NCBI RefSeq assembly: GCF_014863355.1
Contig: NZ_JACZEP010000007.1
Coordinates: 62,001 to 126,000 of the forward strand
DNA: 64,000 bases
From: Aminobacter carboxidus
Lineage (GTDB): Bacteria > Pseudomonadota > Alphaproteobacteria > Rhizobiales > Rhizobiaceae
Direction: 5' to 3'
A program made the translations under genes and the position numbers. Of the stretch, positions 15,737-23,109 are shown piece after piece; position 1 is the stretch's first letter; the number at the start of each line of letters is the position of its first letter. The notes below the pieces were generated by a model. The model saw only the letters and a list, made by a program, of their open reading frames with translations. It was not told the DNA's origin and searched no databases.

Positions 15737-16594
15737 ATGGACAAACGCGATCTATCCGAAGTTTTCCGCGAGCGGCTCAAGGCGCTGGTGCAGCGCTCCG
15801 GCTTCAACCAGTCGGCCTTTGCCACCTCGGTCGGCATCGACCGCTCGGCACTGTCGCAACTGCTCTCCGGCGCGACGATCCGGCTGCCGCGCGCCGAGAC
15901 GCTGCTGACAATTGCCACCGCCCACAAGGTTTCGCTCGACTGGCTGCTTGGGCTCAGCCAGGACGAAGGGGTAACAGGCGAAATCCGCGAAAGCCTGGAG
16001 ATCGAGGAGGCATCGGGCGGTTTCGAGCGCACGCTGATCGCCAAATGGCATGCCGAGGCAGCCGGCACCAAGATCCGCTATGTGCCGGCCGGCATACCGG
16101 ATCTGCTGCGCACCGAAGCACTCATCGACTACGAGGCGGGCATCTCCAACAAGAGCCGCGAGAGCCAGGCCGGCGAGACACAGTACCGCATCGACTACAA
16201 CCGCAGGCCCGAGACCGACATGGAGGTCTGCATGCCGCGCCACACGCTCGAGATTTTCGCGCGTGGGCTCGGCGTCTGGTCGGGCTTTCCCGACAAGGAC
16301 CGCAAGCAGCAGCTTCGCCACATGGCCGACCTGCTCGACGATCTCTACCCGACCTTCCGGCTATTTCTCTATGACGGGCGCATGCGCTATTCCGTGCCTT
16401 ACACGATCTTCGGCCATTCGCGCGCCGCGATCTATGTCGGCGACATGTATCTTGTGCTTTACGCGACCGATCCGATCCGCACGCTGACCCGCCATTTCGA
16501 CAACCTGATCCGTGCCGCCGACATCAATGCCCACGAAACCGCAGCCTTCGCGAGGCGGCTTGCGGTGGCGTCGTTTCCAGCCAGTTGGGGCTGA
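15737..16594 (+). CDS. XRE-family transcriptional regulator with C-terminal sensory domain
   Basis: 285 residues. Residues about 8-68 are a Cro/C1-type HTH (FRERLKALVQRSGFNQSAFATSVGIDRSALSQLL followed by LPRAETLLTIA and LDWLLGLS). The remaining 210 residues form a conserved domain of unknown ligand (FERTLIAKWHAEAAGTKIRYVPAGIPDLLRTEALIDYE). It ends with a segment like that of short-chain or lipid-responsive XRE regulators. Start ATG 15737 gives the HTH without extra sequence. Its divergence from the desaturase suggests control of that gene. Lipid or acyl-CoA sensing is inference. Confidence 0.8.
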   Translation: MDKRDLSEVFRERLKALVQRSGFNQSAFATSVGIDRSALSQLLSGATIRLPRAETLLTIATAHKVSLDWLLGLSQDEGVTGEIRESLEIEEASGGFERTLIAKWHAEAAGTKIRYVPAGIPDLLRTEALIDYEAGISNKSRESQAGETQYRIDYNRRPETDMEVCMPRHTLEIFARGLGVWSGFPDKDRKQQLRHMADLLDDLYPTFRLFLYDGRMRYSVPYTIFGHSRAAIYVGDMYLVLYATDPIRTLTRHFDNLIRAADINAHETAAFARRLAVASFPASWG

Positions 16595-16659
16595 TCGGCG
16601 CTCAGGTTGAATTTCGCGCGCCGATACGGCAGCGTGCGCCGCGCATCCCGAGGAAATCC

Positions 16660-17259
16660 ATGCCAGATCAGAACCGTGTCGTCGTACCCGCCCAATCGGG
16701 CCGCTCTATCCATGTCGCCCGCGGCGACCTAATCCGCATCATCGACCCCAAGGGCCAGCAGGTCGCCGACCTGTGGGCATTCACGCCCGACATGAAGGAC
16801 TGGCTGAGCACATCCAACACGCGCGACATCGGCGAGCGACTGTTTCCCAAGGTCGGCGAACATTTCTACGGCACGACGGGCGAACCCTTGCTCACACTGG
16901 TCGAAGATGCTTCGCCCGGCCCGCATGACATGCTCTACCCCGCCTGCAACCATGCGCTCGATGTCAGGGCCGGGTTCGACGAGCATCCCAATTGCCAGGA
17001 CAACCTGCACAAGGCGTTGGCCATTGAAGGCCTCTCCTTGCCCTTCACGCCCGACCCGGTCGACCTGTTCCAGAACTCGCTGCCGCAGCCCGACGGTGCA
17101 ATCGACGTCTTTGCTTCGATCAATCCGCCCGGTGGCTACGTTGCCTTGCGCGCCGAACGCGACCTGCTGCTCGTCGTCACCGCGTGTTCGGTCGACCACT
17201 ATCCGACCAATGGCGGCGTCTGCACCGAGATCGAGGTCGAGGTCACGCCCGCGCCATAG
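16660..17259 (+). CDS. DUF1989 / urea carboxylase-associated family protein
   Basis: 199 residues starting MPDQNRVVV, with an AGGAAA ribosome site 4 bases upstream. Family landmarks are VARGDLIRIIDPKGQQVADLWAF (19-41), STSNTRD, and a metal-site-like H89-D-M-L-Y-P-A-C96-N-H98. PF09347 proteins occur beside urea and guanidine carboxylases, where some act as carboxyguanidine deiminase subunits. Others belong to aminomethyltransferase-like clusters. Here it is single and follows the XRE regulator without a carboxylase, so its substrate is open. A role in releasing ammonia from a methylated nitrogen compound is only a guess. Confidence 0.75.
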   Translation: MPDQNRVVVPAQSGRSIHVARGDLIRIIDPKGQQVADLWAFTPDMKDWLSTSNTRDIGERLFPKVGEHFYGTTGEPLLTLVEDASPGPHDMLYPACNHALDVRAGFDEHPNCQDNLHKALAIEGLSLPFTPDPVDLFQNSLPQPDGAIDVFASINPPGGYVALRAERDLLLVVTACSVDHYPTNGGVCTEIEVEVTPAP

Positions 17260-17285
17260 CCGTCGTGCAAGCGCGTTGACTAGAC

Positions 17286-17301
17286 ATAAAGACTTCTTTA
17301 T
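17286..17301. promoter_or_regulatory. Palindromic operator upstream of BHMT-like gene
   Basis: ATAAAGA-CT-TCTTTAT, a perfect 7-2-7 inverted repeat 21 bases before the first ATG of the methyltransferase gene. The same core occurs as a longer perfect palindrome at 37035-37056 before the corrinoid:THF methyltransferase gene. This suggests one repressor for both, for example an ArsR-type SAH/SAM-responsive regulator (SahR-like), which in Proteobacteria controls methyl-cycle genes. The identity of the regulator is inference. Confidence 0.6.
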
Positions 17302-17322
17302 ATCCTTATCCATTCACCTGAT

Positions 17323-18354
17323 ATGAAAGTCGCTGCAATGACGACCAATCCGATCGATGCCCTGTTGGCCGAAAAGGGCGTGCTGCTCGCCGATGGTGCG
17401 ACCGGCACCAACCTGTTTGCCATGGGCCTCGAGGCCGGCGAAGCACCCGAGCTGTGGAACGAAAGCGCGCCCGAAAAGATCGAGACGCTGCACCAGAAGT
17501 TCGTCGAGGCCGGCGCCGACATCATCCTCACCAACTCGTTTGGCGGCACCCGTCACCGGCTCAAGTTGCATCATGCCCAGGACCGGGTGCACGAACTCAA
17601 CAAGCGCGCCGCCGAAATCGCCCGTGGCGTTGCTGACAAGGCCGGCCGCAAGGTCATCGTTGCCGGCTCAGTCGGCCCGACCGGCGAACTTCTGGTTCCG
17701 CTCGGTGCCATGACCTATGACGAGGCGGTCGATGCCTTTGCCGAACAGATCGAAGGCCTCAAGGCCGGCGGCGCCGAAGTCGCCTGGATCGAAACGATGT
17801 CCGCGCCGGACGAGATCCGCGCCGCGGCGGAAGCCGCCATCCGTATCGGCCTGCCCTACACCTATACCGGCTCGTTCGACACCGCCGGCCGCACCATGAT
17901 GGGCCTGCTGCCCAAGGACATCCACGGCGTCGTTGACGGCCTTGCCGAGACGCCGCTCGGCGTTGGCGCCAATTGCGGCGTCGGTGCGTCCGACATCCTG
18001 GCTTCGCTGCTCGACATGAGCGACGCCAAGCCCGAGGCGACCATCATCATCAAGGGCAATTGCGGCATCCCGGAATTCCGCGGCACCGAGATCCACTATT
18101 CGGGCACCCCGGAACTGATGTCGGACTACGTCCGCCTTGCTGTCGATGGCGGCGCCAAGATCATCGGCGGCTGCTGCGGCACCTCGTTCGAGCATCTGGC
18201 CGCCATGCGCAAGGCGCTCGACGCCCATAAGAAGGACGTACGTCCGACCGTCGAGGCGATCGTCGAACGCATCGGCCCGATGCGCAACAAGCTGGCAGCG
18301 CCGAACACCACGGAAACCAGCGAAGGCCGCCGCGAACGCCGTCGCCGCGGCTGA
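17323..18354 (+). CDS. Betaine-homocysteine S-methyltransferase-like protein
   Basis: 343 residues of the zinc-dependent homocysteine S-methyltransferase family. It shows LLADGATGTNLFAMGLE, ADIILTNSFGGTRHRLKLH, GSVGPTGELL, and the three zinc cysteines C218 (GANCGVG) and C284-C285 (GGCCGT). It is the size and type of rhizobial BHMT (BmtA-like), which moves a methyl group from glycine betaine or another methyl donor to homocysteine. Starts at 17323 or 17338 are both possible and neither has a strong ribosome site. The C-terminus ends in an Arg-rich tail (GRRERRRRG, 335-343). A palindromic operator precedes it. Confidence 0.85.
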   Translation: MKVAAMTTNPIDALLAEKGVLLADGATGTNLFAMGLEAGEAPELWNESAPEKIETLHQKFVEAGADIILTNSFGGTRHRLKLHHAQDRVHELNKRAAEIARGVADKAGRKVIVAGSVGPTGELLVPLGAMTYDEAVDAFAEQIEGLKAGGAEVAWIETMSAPDEIRAAAEAAIRIGLPYTYTGSFDTAGRTMMGLLPKDIHGVVDGLAETPLGVGANCGVGASDILASLLDMSDAKPEATIIIKGNCGIPEFRGTEIHYSGTPELMSDYVRLAVDGGAKIIGGCCGTSFEHLAAMRKALDAHKKDVRPTVEAIVERIGPMRNKLAAPNTTETSEGRRERRRRG

Positions 18355-18365
18355 GGCTGTTCTGA

Positions 18366-18770
18366 TCAGCTGTTTTCTTCGTAGCGCGCGAGTGCCGACT
18401 TGATGTCGGTGCCCGCGCCTTCGACCGGGCGCATCATCATCACCGCATCCGACGTGCGCACGTCGCCCAGCTTTTCCATCGCCAGCCGGAAGCGCTCATT
18501 GTTGAGCGCCGACCATGCCGTGCGGTGGGCATCGTCGATATCGCTCATGCGGGAGCGCGATGCCCCCTGGGCGGAGACTTGCGTCGCCTGCTGAACAGGC
18601 TTGGCGGGCACATAGATGTGGCTGCTGGTGGCGGGCGCCAGTGCCCGTGCGGTGACGACAGTCACGGCTTCGCTATTGCGGTTGGCAGCTTCTGGCCGGG
18701 TCGGCATCGCCAAGGCATCCGCGGTGCGAGCAATCGAAACCGCACCCGACATCACACGACCAACCAGCAT
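18366..18770 (-). CDS. Hypothetical protein
   Basis: 134 residues not recognised as any family. The N-terminus MLVGRVMSGAVSIARTADAL may be a weak membrane or targeting segment. The middle is low complexity (Ala, Thr, Gln), and the C-terminal 60 residues look like a folded helical unit (DIDDAHRTAWSALNNERFRLAMEKLGDVRTSDAVMMMRP). ATG 18770 has GAGGG 10 bases upstream; a GTG at 18791 would add seven residues. It is convergent with the BHMT-like gene, with 11 bases between stops. Confidence 0.55.
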   Translation of the reverse strand: MLVGRVMSGAVSIARTADALAMPTRPEAANRNSEAVTVVTARALAPATSSHIYVPAKPVQQATQVSAQGASRSRMSDIDDAHRTAWSALNNERFRLAMEKLGDVRTSDAVMMMRPVEGAGTDIKSALARYEENS

Positions 18771-18901
18771 TCTCAAACCACCCTCGTTCACCCGCAGCTA
18801 TATTAGCCGCGGATCGTTGCGATCGGGTTCCGGGGCGAACTGGCCTTTGATTCAAATTGTCGGAAACGGCCCGCAAATCTGGCCATTTCCAAGGTTTTAC
18901 A

Positions 18902-18931
18902 CAGAAAAGCTCCCGCCTTGCGGCGGGAGCT
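18902..18931 (-). terminator. Intrinsic terminator of the PadR gene
   Basis: AGCTCCCGCC/GGCGGGAGCT, a perfect 10-base stem at 18908-18931, with a TTTTCTGT run on the minus strand directly after it. It lies 29 bases past the PadR stop codon. Confidence 0.85.
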
Positions 18932-18959
18932 ACGGCAATTTTCGAGGCCTTCAGGGAAA

Positions 18960-19502
18960 TCAGAGGTCTTCGATGTCGCGACGCGCCTTCTTGAGGATTT
19001 CGCGCGCCTTCTCGGCCTGAGCAGCCGTCAGCGAGCCGCTGCGCAACCGGCTGAACAGGGCGAAGTTCAGTGCCTTGACCTCGTCGCCGAGGGCAGCACC
19101 ACTGACCTGCGTCGAGTTCTCCTCGATCTGGCCATTGATCTTGGCCAGCTCGGCGGCGTTTTCGTCGAGATAGGCCTGGCCCGCTTCGGTGATCGAATAG
19201 AGCTTCTTGTTGCCGTTGGCGACGGAGACGACGAGGTCCGCCTCTTCCAGCATCTGCAGCATCGGATAGATCGCGCCCGGGCTCGGGCTGTAGGCGCCCT
19301 GGAACTTGGCCTCCAGCGCCTTGATGATGTCGTAGCCGTGACGCGGCTCCTCGGCGATCAGGCCGAGCACGACCAGGCGCAGCGCGCCGGGATCGAACAT
19401 GCGCGGGCCACGTCCGCCGAACGGACCGCCGCGGTGGCGACCGAAGGGACCGCCTCGGCCGCCACGGCCGCCGCCCCTGCCACCTTCATTCTGGCCCGAC
19501 AT
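18960..19502 (-). CDS. PadR-family transcriptional regulator with Gly/Arg-rich N-terminus
   Basis: 180 residues. Residues about 38-115 are a PadR winged helix (ALRLVVLGLIAEEPRHGYDIIKALEAKFQGAYSPSPGAIYPMLQMLEEADLV, then KLYSITEAGQAYL). A C-terminal helical dimerisation region follows. The first 37 residues are almost only Gly, Arg, Pro and Phe (GGRGGGRGGRGGPFGRH and on), an RGG-like tail. The ATG at 19502 begins this tail; the longer frame overlaps the operator and is unlikely. No co-transcribed target is adjacent, so it may regulate itself and a distant operon. Ligand unknown. Confidence 0.85.
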   Translation of the reverse strand: MSGQNEGGRGGGRGGRGGPFGRHRGGPFGGRGPRMFDPGALRLVVLGLIAEEPRHGYDIIKALEAKFQGAYSPSPGAIYPMLQMLEEADLVVSVANGNKKLYSITEAGQAYLDENAAELAKINGQIEENSTQVSGAALGDEVKALNFALFSRLRSGSLTAAQAEKAREILKKARRDIEDL

Positions 19503-19596
19503 GGACCATTCTCCGCGGCAACGATCATGGAAATTGGGATGATTGAATATGTGAGTACCTCTCCAGGATGTCTGTTTCATATCGCTATATCTATTC

Positions 19597-19610
19597 AAAG
19601 ATATATCTTT
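19597..19610. promoter_or_regulatory. PadR autoregulatory operator candidate
   Basis: AAAGATATATCTTT, a perfect 14-base palindrome about 95 bases upstream of the PadR start. It sits in an AT-rich patch that also holds ATATCGCTATAT. PadR proteins commonly bind AT-rich dyads in their own promoters. Confidence 0.55.
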
Positions 19611-19794
19611 TGCAAGATAGAACGTAAGGAATTTTCGCGACGCTCCGCGAACGCGTGCGGAAACAGCCCGGAAGGGAGCGCCCTCACCAGTCCGATTGAA
19701 AGTGGATTTCAGTTTTTTTTCAGCCACTTATGGCTGGATCGAGATGTCCTCGCAGGGCCACGGCGCCGCAACGGAATTTCGCTCCGTCCGGCGC

Positions 19795-20241
19795 CTAAGC
19801 GCCGACAACCATGTCGCTCAGAACATGACTGAAGTGCTTTTCCTGCCGCTCCAACCACTCGTAAGCCTGCGGCCAGTTGGCCGGATCGGTCATCGCGACC
19901 GGGTGATTGGACAAGTAGCAGAGAGCGTACTCGCCGCGCAGGCTGACTCCGAGCGCTTTGCCCACTGCGGGTTCGAAGGCAGACAGCCGGTTCACCGTGG
20001 TGGCGTAACCCTCGCCACGTTGGCCCCTGACGAACAGCCCGACGCTTCGGTTGGTCAGATAGAGCGAAACAACCAGATCGTCGGCAACATGCCGCCAGCG
20101 CGAATACAGGCTGCCATGGCGGATGCGAGGATCGTTGCGGTGGGCGAGATAGCCGTCCCAGAAAACCTTGATCTCGCGCGACGACAGCGAGCGCAGGCCG
20201 CCATGCGCGATATCCCATTCGTCCAGTTGCCGGTCAGCCAT
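19795..20241 (-). CDS. Conserved hypothetical protein (DUF4268-like)
   Basis: 148 residues starting MADRQLDEWD. It contains SSREIKVFWDGYLAHRNDPRIRHGSLYSRWRHVADDLVVSLYLTNRSVGLFVRG and a C-terminal YEWLERQEKHFSHVLSDM. A mixed alpha/beta fold with an FW(D/E)GY and later Trp pattern recalls DUF4268, a domain found near nuclease-like proteins, but the match is from memory. There is no signal peptide or membrane segment. It is followed on the same strand by the PadR gene, 292 bases away. Function unknown. Confidence 0.6.
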   Translation of the reverse strand: MADRQLDEWDIAHGGLRSLSSREIKVFWDGYLAHRNDPRIRHGSLYSRWRHVADDLVVSLYLTNRSVGLFVRGQRGEGYATTVNRLSAFEPAVGKALGVSLRGEYALCYLSNHPVAMTDPANWPQAYEWLERQEKHFSHVLSDMVVGA

Positions 20242-20288
20242 CCTTAGTCTCCGAAACACCGCCCGTTCGATTTTCGGGTGGACACCTA

Positions 20289-20382
20289 GAGATCACAAAA
20301 GAACGGCCGGCGGAAAGCCCCCTTTCCGCCGCCTGGAGATCATAAAAGAATGGCCGACGGAAAGCCCCCTTTCCGTCGGCCG
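20289..20382 (-). terminator. Tandem 47-base terminator repeats
   Basis: Two 47-base units, at 20289-20335 and 20336-20382, each hold a hairpin with loop CCCC: GGCGGAAAG/CTTTCCGCC in the first and GACGGAAAG/CTTTCCGTC in the second. On the minus strand each stem is followed by a T-rich TTCTTTT run. They lie past the stop of the vWA gene and would end its transcript twice. Confidence 0.7.
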
Positions 20383-20406
20383 GCCCACCTGCCCTTGCCT
20401 GTTGCC

Positions 20407-22452
20407 TTACTGCTTGTTGCCCTGGAGCGACGATGCCAGCCGCACCAGCGACAGGAATTCGGCGCGATAGCCATAGGGGTCGGCACCGCGCGCCGCCGAG
20501 GCGATCTCGGCGATCCGGTCAAAGCCGAACCTGGCTGTCGCGTCCTCGTCGCGCAGTTTCTGGCCGAAGGCCGCCACCGCCACAGAGAAACGCTGATCGG
20601 TGCCGGCGCCATCGAAGCTCGCGACTTCGTTTGTCTTCGTCACCGGCGTGGTGATCAGCTTGCTCACGTCGCCGTCTGGCGCCTTGTAGCGGATCTTCAC
20701 GAAAGCATACTCGTCGGCATTGGCGACGCCGCCATTGCCTGTCGAAGCCTGGCCGTAGCGCAACGAGTCCATCGCCAGCGAAGGGCTGTCCTTGGGCGTG
20801 ATCTCGTAGATCGCGGTCACCGAATGGCCAGAGCCGATCTCGCCGGCATCGACGCGATCGTTGTTGAAGTCCTCGCGATTGAGCGCGCGGGTCTCGTAGC
20901 CGATGAGCCGATATTCGGCGACGGCAGCCGGATTGAACTCGACCTGGATCTTGACGTCCTTGGCGATCGGAAACAGCGTCGACGTGGCGTCCTGGACCAG
21001 CACCTTCTCGGCCTCCGCCAGCGTGTCGATATAGGCGGCGGTGCCGTTGCCATTCTGGGCGATGGTCTGCATCATCTGGTCGTTGAGGTTGCCGCGGCCG
21101 AAGCCGAACACCGACAGGAACACGCCCGACTTGCGTTTGTCCTCGATCAACCGCTTGAGCTCGTCGTCATCGGTCTGGCCGACATTGAAGTCGCCGTCGG
21201 TCGCCAGCATCACTCGGTTGACGCCATCCTTGACGAAGGATTTCTGGGCCAGCCGATAGGCTTCGCGAATGCCGGCTTCGCCGGCAGTCGAACCGCCAGG
21301 TGACAGCGTGTCGATGGCCGACAGAATCTTTTCCCGGTCCGACGCCTTGGTCGGTTCGAGCACGGTGCCGGCATTGCCGGCATAGGTGACGATCGAAACC
21401 GTGTCGTCGGCATTAAGCTTGTTGACGAGGAGGCGGAAGGCCGAGCGCAGCAGCGGCAGTTTGTCCGGCTCGTCCATCGACCCCGACACATCGATCAGGA
21501 ACACCAAGTTGGCTTTCGGCTGCTCGGCAGGCTGCACATCATAGCCCTTAATGCCGACATGCATCAGCTTGGTGTGCTCGTTCCACGGCGTCGGCATGAC
21601 GCTGACGGTAGTGTTGAACGGCGTGGTGATCGCCTCAGGCCCCTTCCAGTCATAGGGGAAGTAGTTGATCATTTCTTCGACACGCACAGTGTCGGCATGC
21701 GGCAGAACCCCTTCCTTCAACAAACGGCGCGCGAAGGAATAGGAGGCCGTGTCGACATCGATGGAAAATGTCGAGACCGGGTCCTCGAGTGCCGAACGTA
21801 CCGGATTGGTCTTGAAATCCTCGACGCGGTCGCGGTTTTCCGGCAGCGGCATCGGCACATCAGATGGCGCGATCGCACCGTGAAGCTCGGTTGTCGGCGT
21901 CGGCGCGGACATCCGGCTCATTTGCGTGGCGGCATCCCGCAGTGGTGCTGGCACAGGCATGGCGGGCGCTGCCTCGTTCATAATGACCGCTTCGTCAGCG
22001 CTTGCCTCTGCTTCGTCCTTACCCGCCTGCGAAGCAGCCAACGGCTTGGCCGCGACGGCCGGTGTCGTGCTTGTATCGGTCTTCTTCAACTTGGTATCAG
22101 GCGCTTCCTTCAAGCGCGCCGAAGGAGCCTCCGCGATCTCCTGGTCGGCACCAAAATTGAATGGCGAGCCCTCCATCAGGTAGAATGCGGCATAGCCGGC
22201 GATCGGCAGGGCAACGAGACCGGCAAGGGCCGGCGCTGCAATCAGCTTCTTTTGCATGATGTCTCTCCAGAGCTTTCGTGCTCGTTCGGTGAGACGACCG
22301 GCATTGGCGGTTCCTTGGGTGGCCGCGGGATTTTTTTCGAGATCGTAGGCCGCCATCGCCGCGGCAAGCGCGCGCGCCTTGGCCTCGCTGCCTGGCGCGG
22401 GCGTCGGAATATTGCGCAGCATGTCGAGTTCGTTATCGTCGACCATGGTCAC
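20407..22452 (-). CDS. Membrane-anchored von Willebrand factor A protein with anti-sigma-like topology
   Basis: 681 residues. Residues 1-65 are cytoplasmic and helical (DDNELDMLRNIPTPAPGSEAKARALAAAMAAYDLE). Residues 70-92 are one membrane helix. A low-complexity linker to about 225 follows, and then an outside domain. That domain contains a vWA fold with the MIDAS start D321-V-S323-G-S325 and the YfbK-type C-terminal region. The start codon overlaps the stop of the ECF sigma gene (ATGA), so the two are translationally coupled. A short cytoplasmic part plus one helix directly behind a sigma gene is the plan of membrane anti-sigma factors. That role is inference. Confidence 0.82.
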   Translation of the reverse strand: MTMVDDNELDMLRNIPTPAPGSEAKARALAAAMAAYDLEKNPAATQGTANAGRLTERARKLWRDIMQKKLIAAPALAGLVALPIAGYAAFYLMEGSPFNFGADQEIAEAPSARLKEAPDTKLKKTDTSTTPAVAAKPLAASQAGKDEAEASADEAVIMNEAAPAMPVPAPLRDAATQMSRMSAPTPTTELHGAIAPSDVPMPLPENRDRVEDFKTNPVRSALEDPVSTFSIDVDTASYSFARRLLKEGVLPHADTVRVEEMINYFPYDWKGPEAITTPFNTTVSVMPTPWNEHTKLMHVGIKGYDVQPAEQPKANLVFLIDVSGSMDEPDKLPLLRSAFRLLVNKLNADDTVSIVTYAGNAGTVLEPTKASDREKILSAIDTLSPGGSTAGEAGIREAYRLAQKSFVKDGVNRVMLATDGDFNVGQTDDDELKRLIEDKRKSGVFLSVFGFGRGNLNDQMMQTIAQNGNGTAAYIDTLAEAEKVLVQDATSTLFPIAKDVKIQVEFNPAAVAEYRLIGYETRALNREDFNNDRVDAGEIGSGHSVTAIYEITPKDSPSLAMDSLRYGQASTGNGGVANADEYAFVKIRYKAPDGDVSKLITTPVTKTNEVASFDGAGTDQRFSVAVAAFGQKLRDEDATARFGFDRIAEIASAARGADPYGYRAEFLSLVRLASSLQGNKQ

Positions 22453-23012
22453 TCTTCCCCGGCCGAGCGCATGAGCAGCTTCAGCCGTTTCTTCGCTTCA
22501 TGGATGTGCCAGGACACGGTGGCCTCGGCGATCGCCATGGCATCCGCCGCTGCGGCATGGCTCAACCCCTCGCCATAGACGAGAAGGATTGCGTCGCGCT
22601 GCTTGTCCGGCAACTGCCTGACCGCCGCCCACATCCGCTCAGTCGGATCTTCCGTTTCCGGCCCGCCGTCTCCCGCGACAAGCGCATGGACGCCATAGGC
22701 GGTGGTCTTCGCCATCTCGCGCGCCGATTTGCGCTGCATGTCGCGCGCGGCATTCAGCGTCATCGCATAGAGCCAGGTCGTGAAGGCGGAACCGCCGCGA
22801 TAGTCGCGAATGGCCCGACCCAGCCGCGCACAGACCTCCTGGGCAATGTCTTCGGCATCCGATCTGTTGCCGCACCAGCGCCAGGCGACACGGTGGACGA
22901 ATCCGTAATGCCTTTCGACGAGTTCGCCGAAAGCTGTCCTGTCGCCATCGCGCGCTCGTCCGATCAGATCGCCATCGGAGGCTTCGCTTTCGTCCAGCAT
23001 CATCGCCATCAT
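22449..23012 (-). CDS. ECF-type RNA polymerase sigma factor
   Basis: 187 residues with both sigma regions. Region 2 is seen as FGELVERHYGFVHRVAWRWCGNRSDAEDIAQEVCARL with FTTWLYAMTLNAARDM. Region 4 is seen as RQLPDKQRDAILLVYGEGLSHAAAADAMAIAEATVSWHIHEAKKRL, including the DNA-reading helix. It would direct a small regulon in response to an envelope signal passed by the downstream vWA protein. No separate anti-sigma gene is visible. Several ATG codons near the start make the first residues uncertain by up to four. Confidence 0.9.
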   Translation of the reverse strand: MMAMMLDESEASDGDLIGRARDGDRTAFGELVERHYGFVHRVAWRWCGNRSDAEDIAQEVCARLGRAIRDYRGGSAFTTWLYAMTLNAARDMQRKSAREMAKTTAYGVHALVAGDGGPETEDPTERMWAAVRQLPDKQRDAILLVYGEGLSHAAAADAMAIAEATVSWHIHEAKKRLKLLMRSAGEE

Positions 23013-23109
23013 TTGTCCGTTGGACGAAAGCTTTGAGGCAATCCTTGGGGTGCTGCGAAGAAAAATTTCGGCGCCAACTCAAGACATGCCGGGCGGCGCG
23101 ACACCTCCG

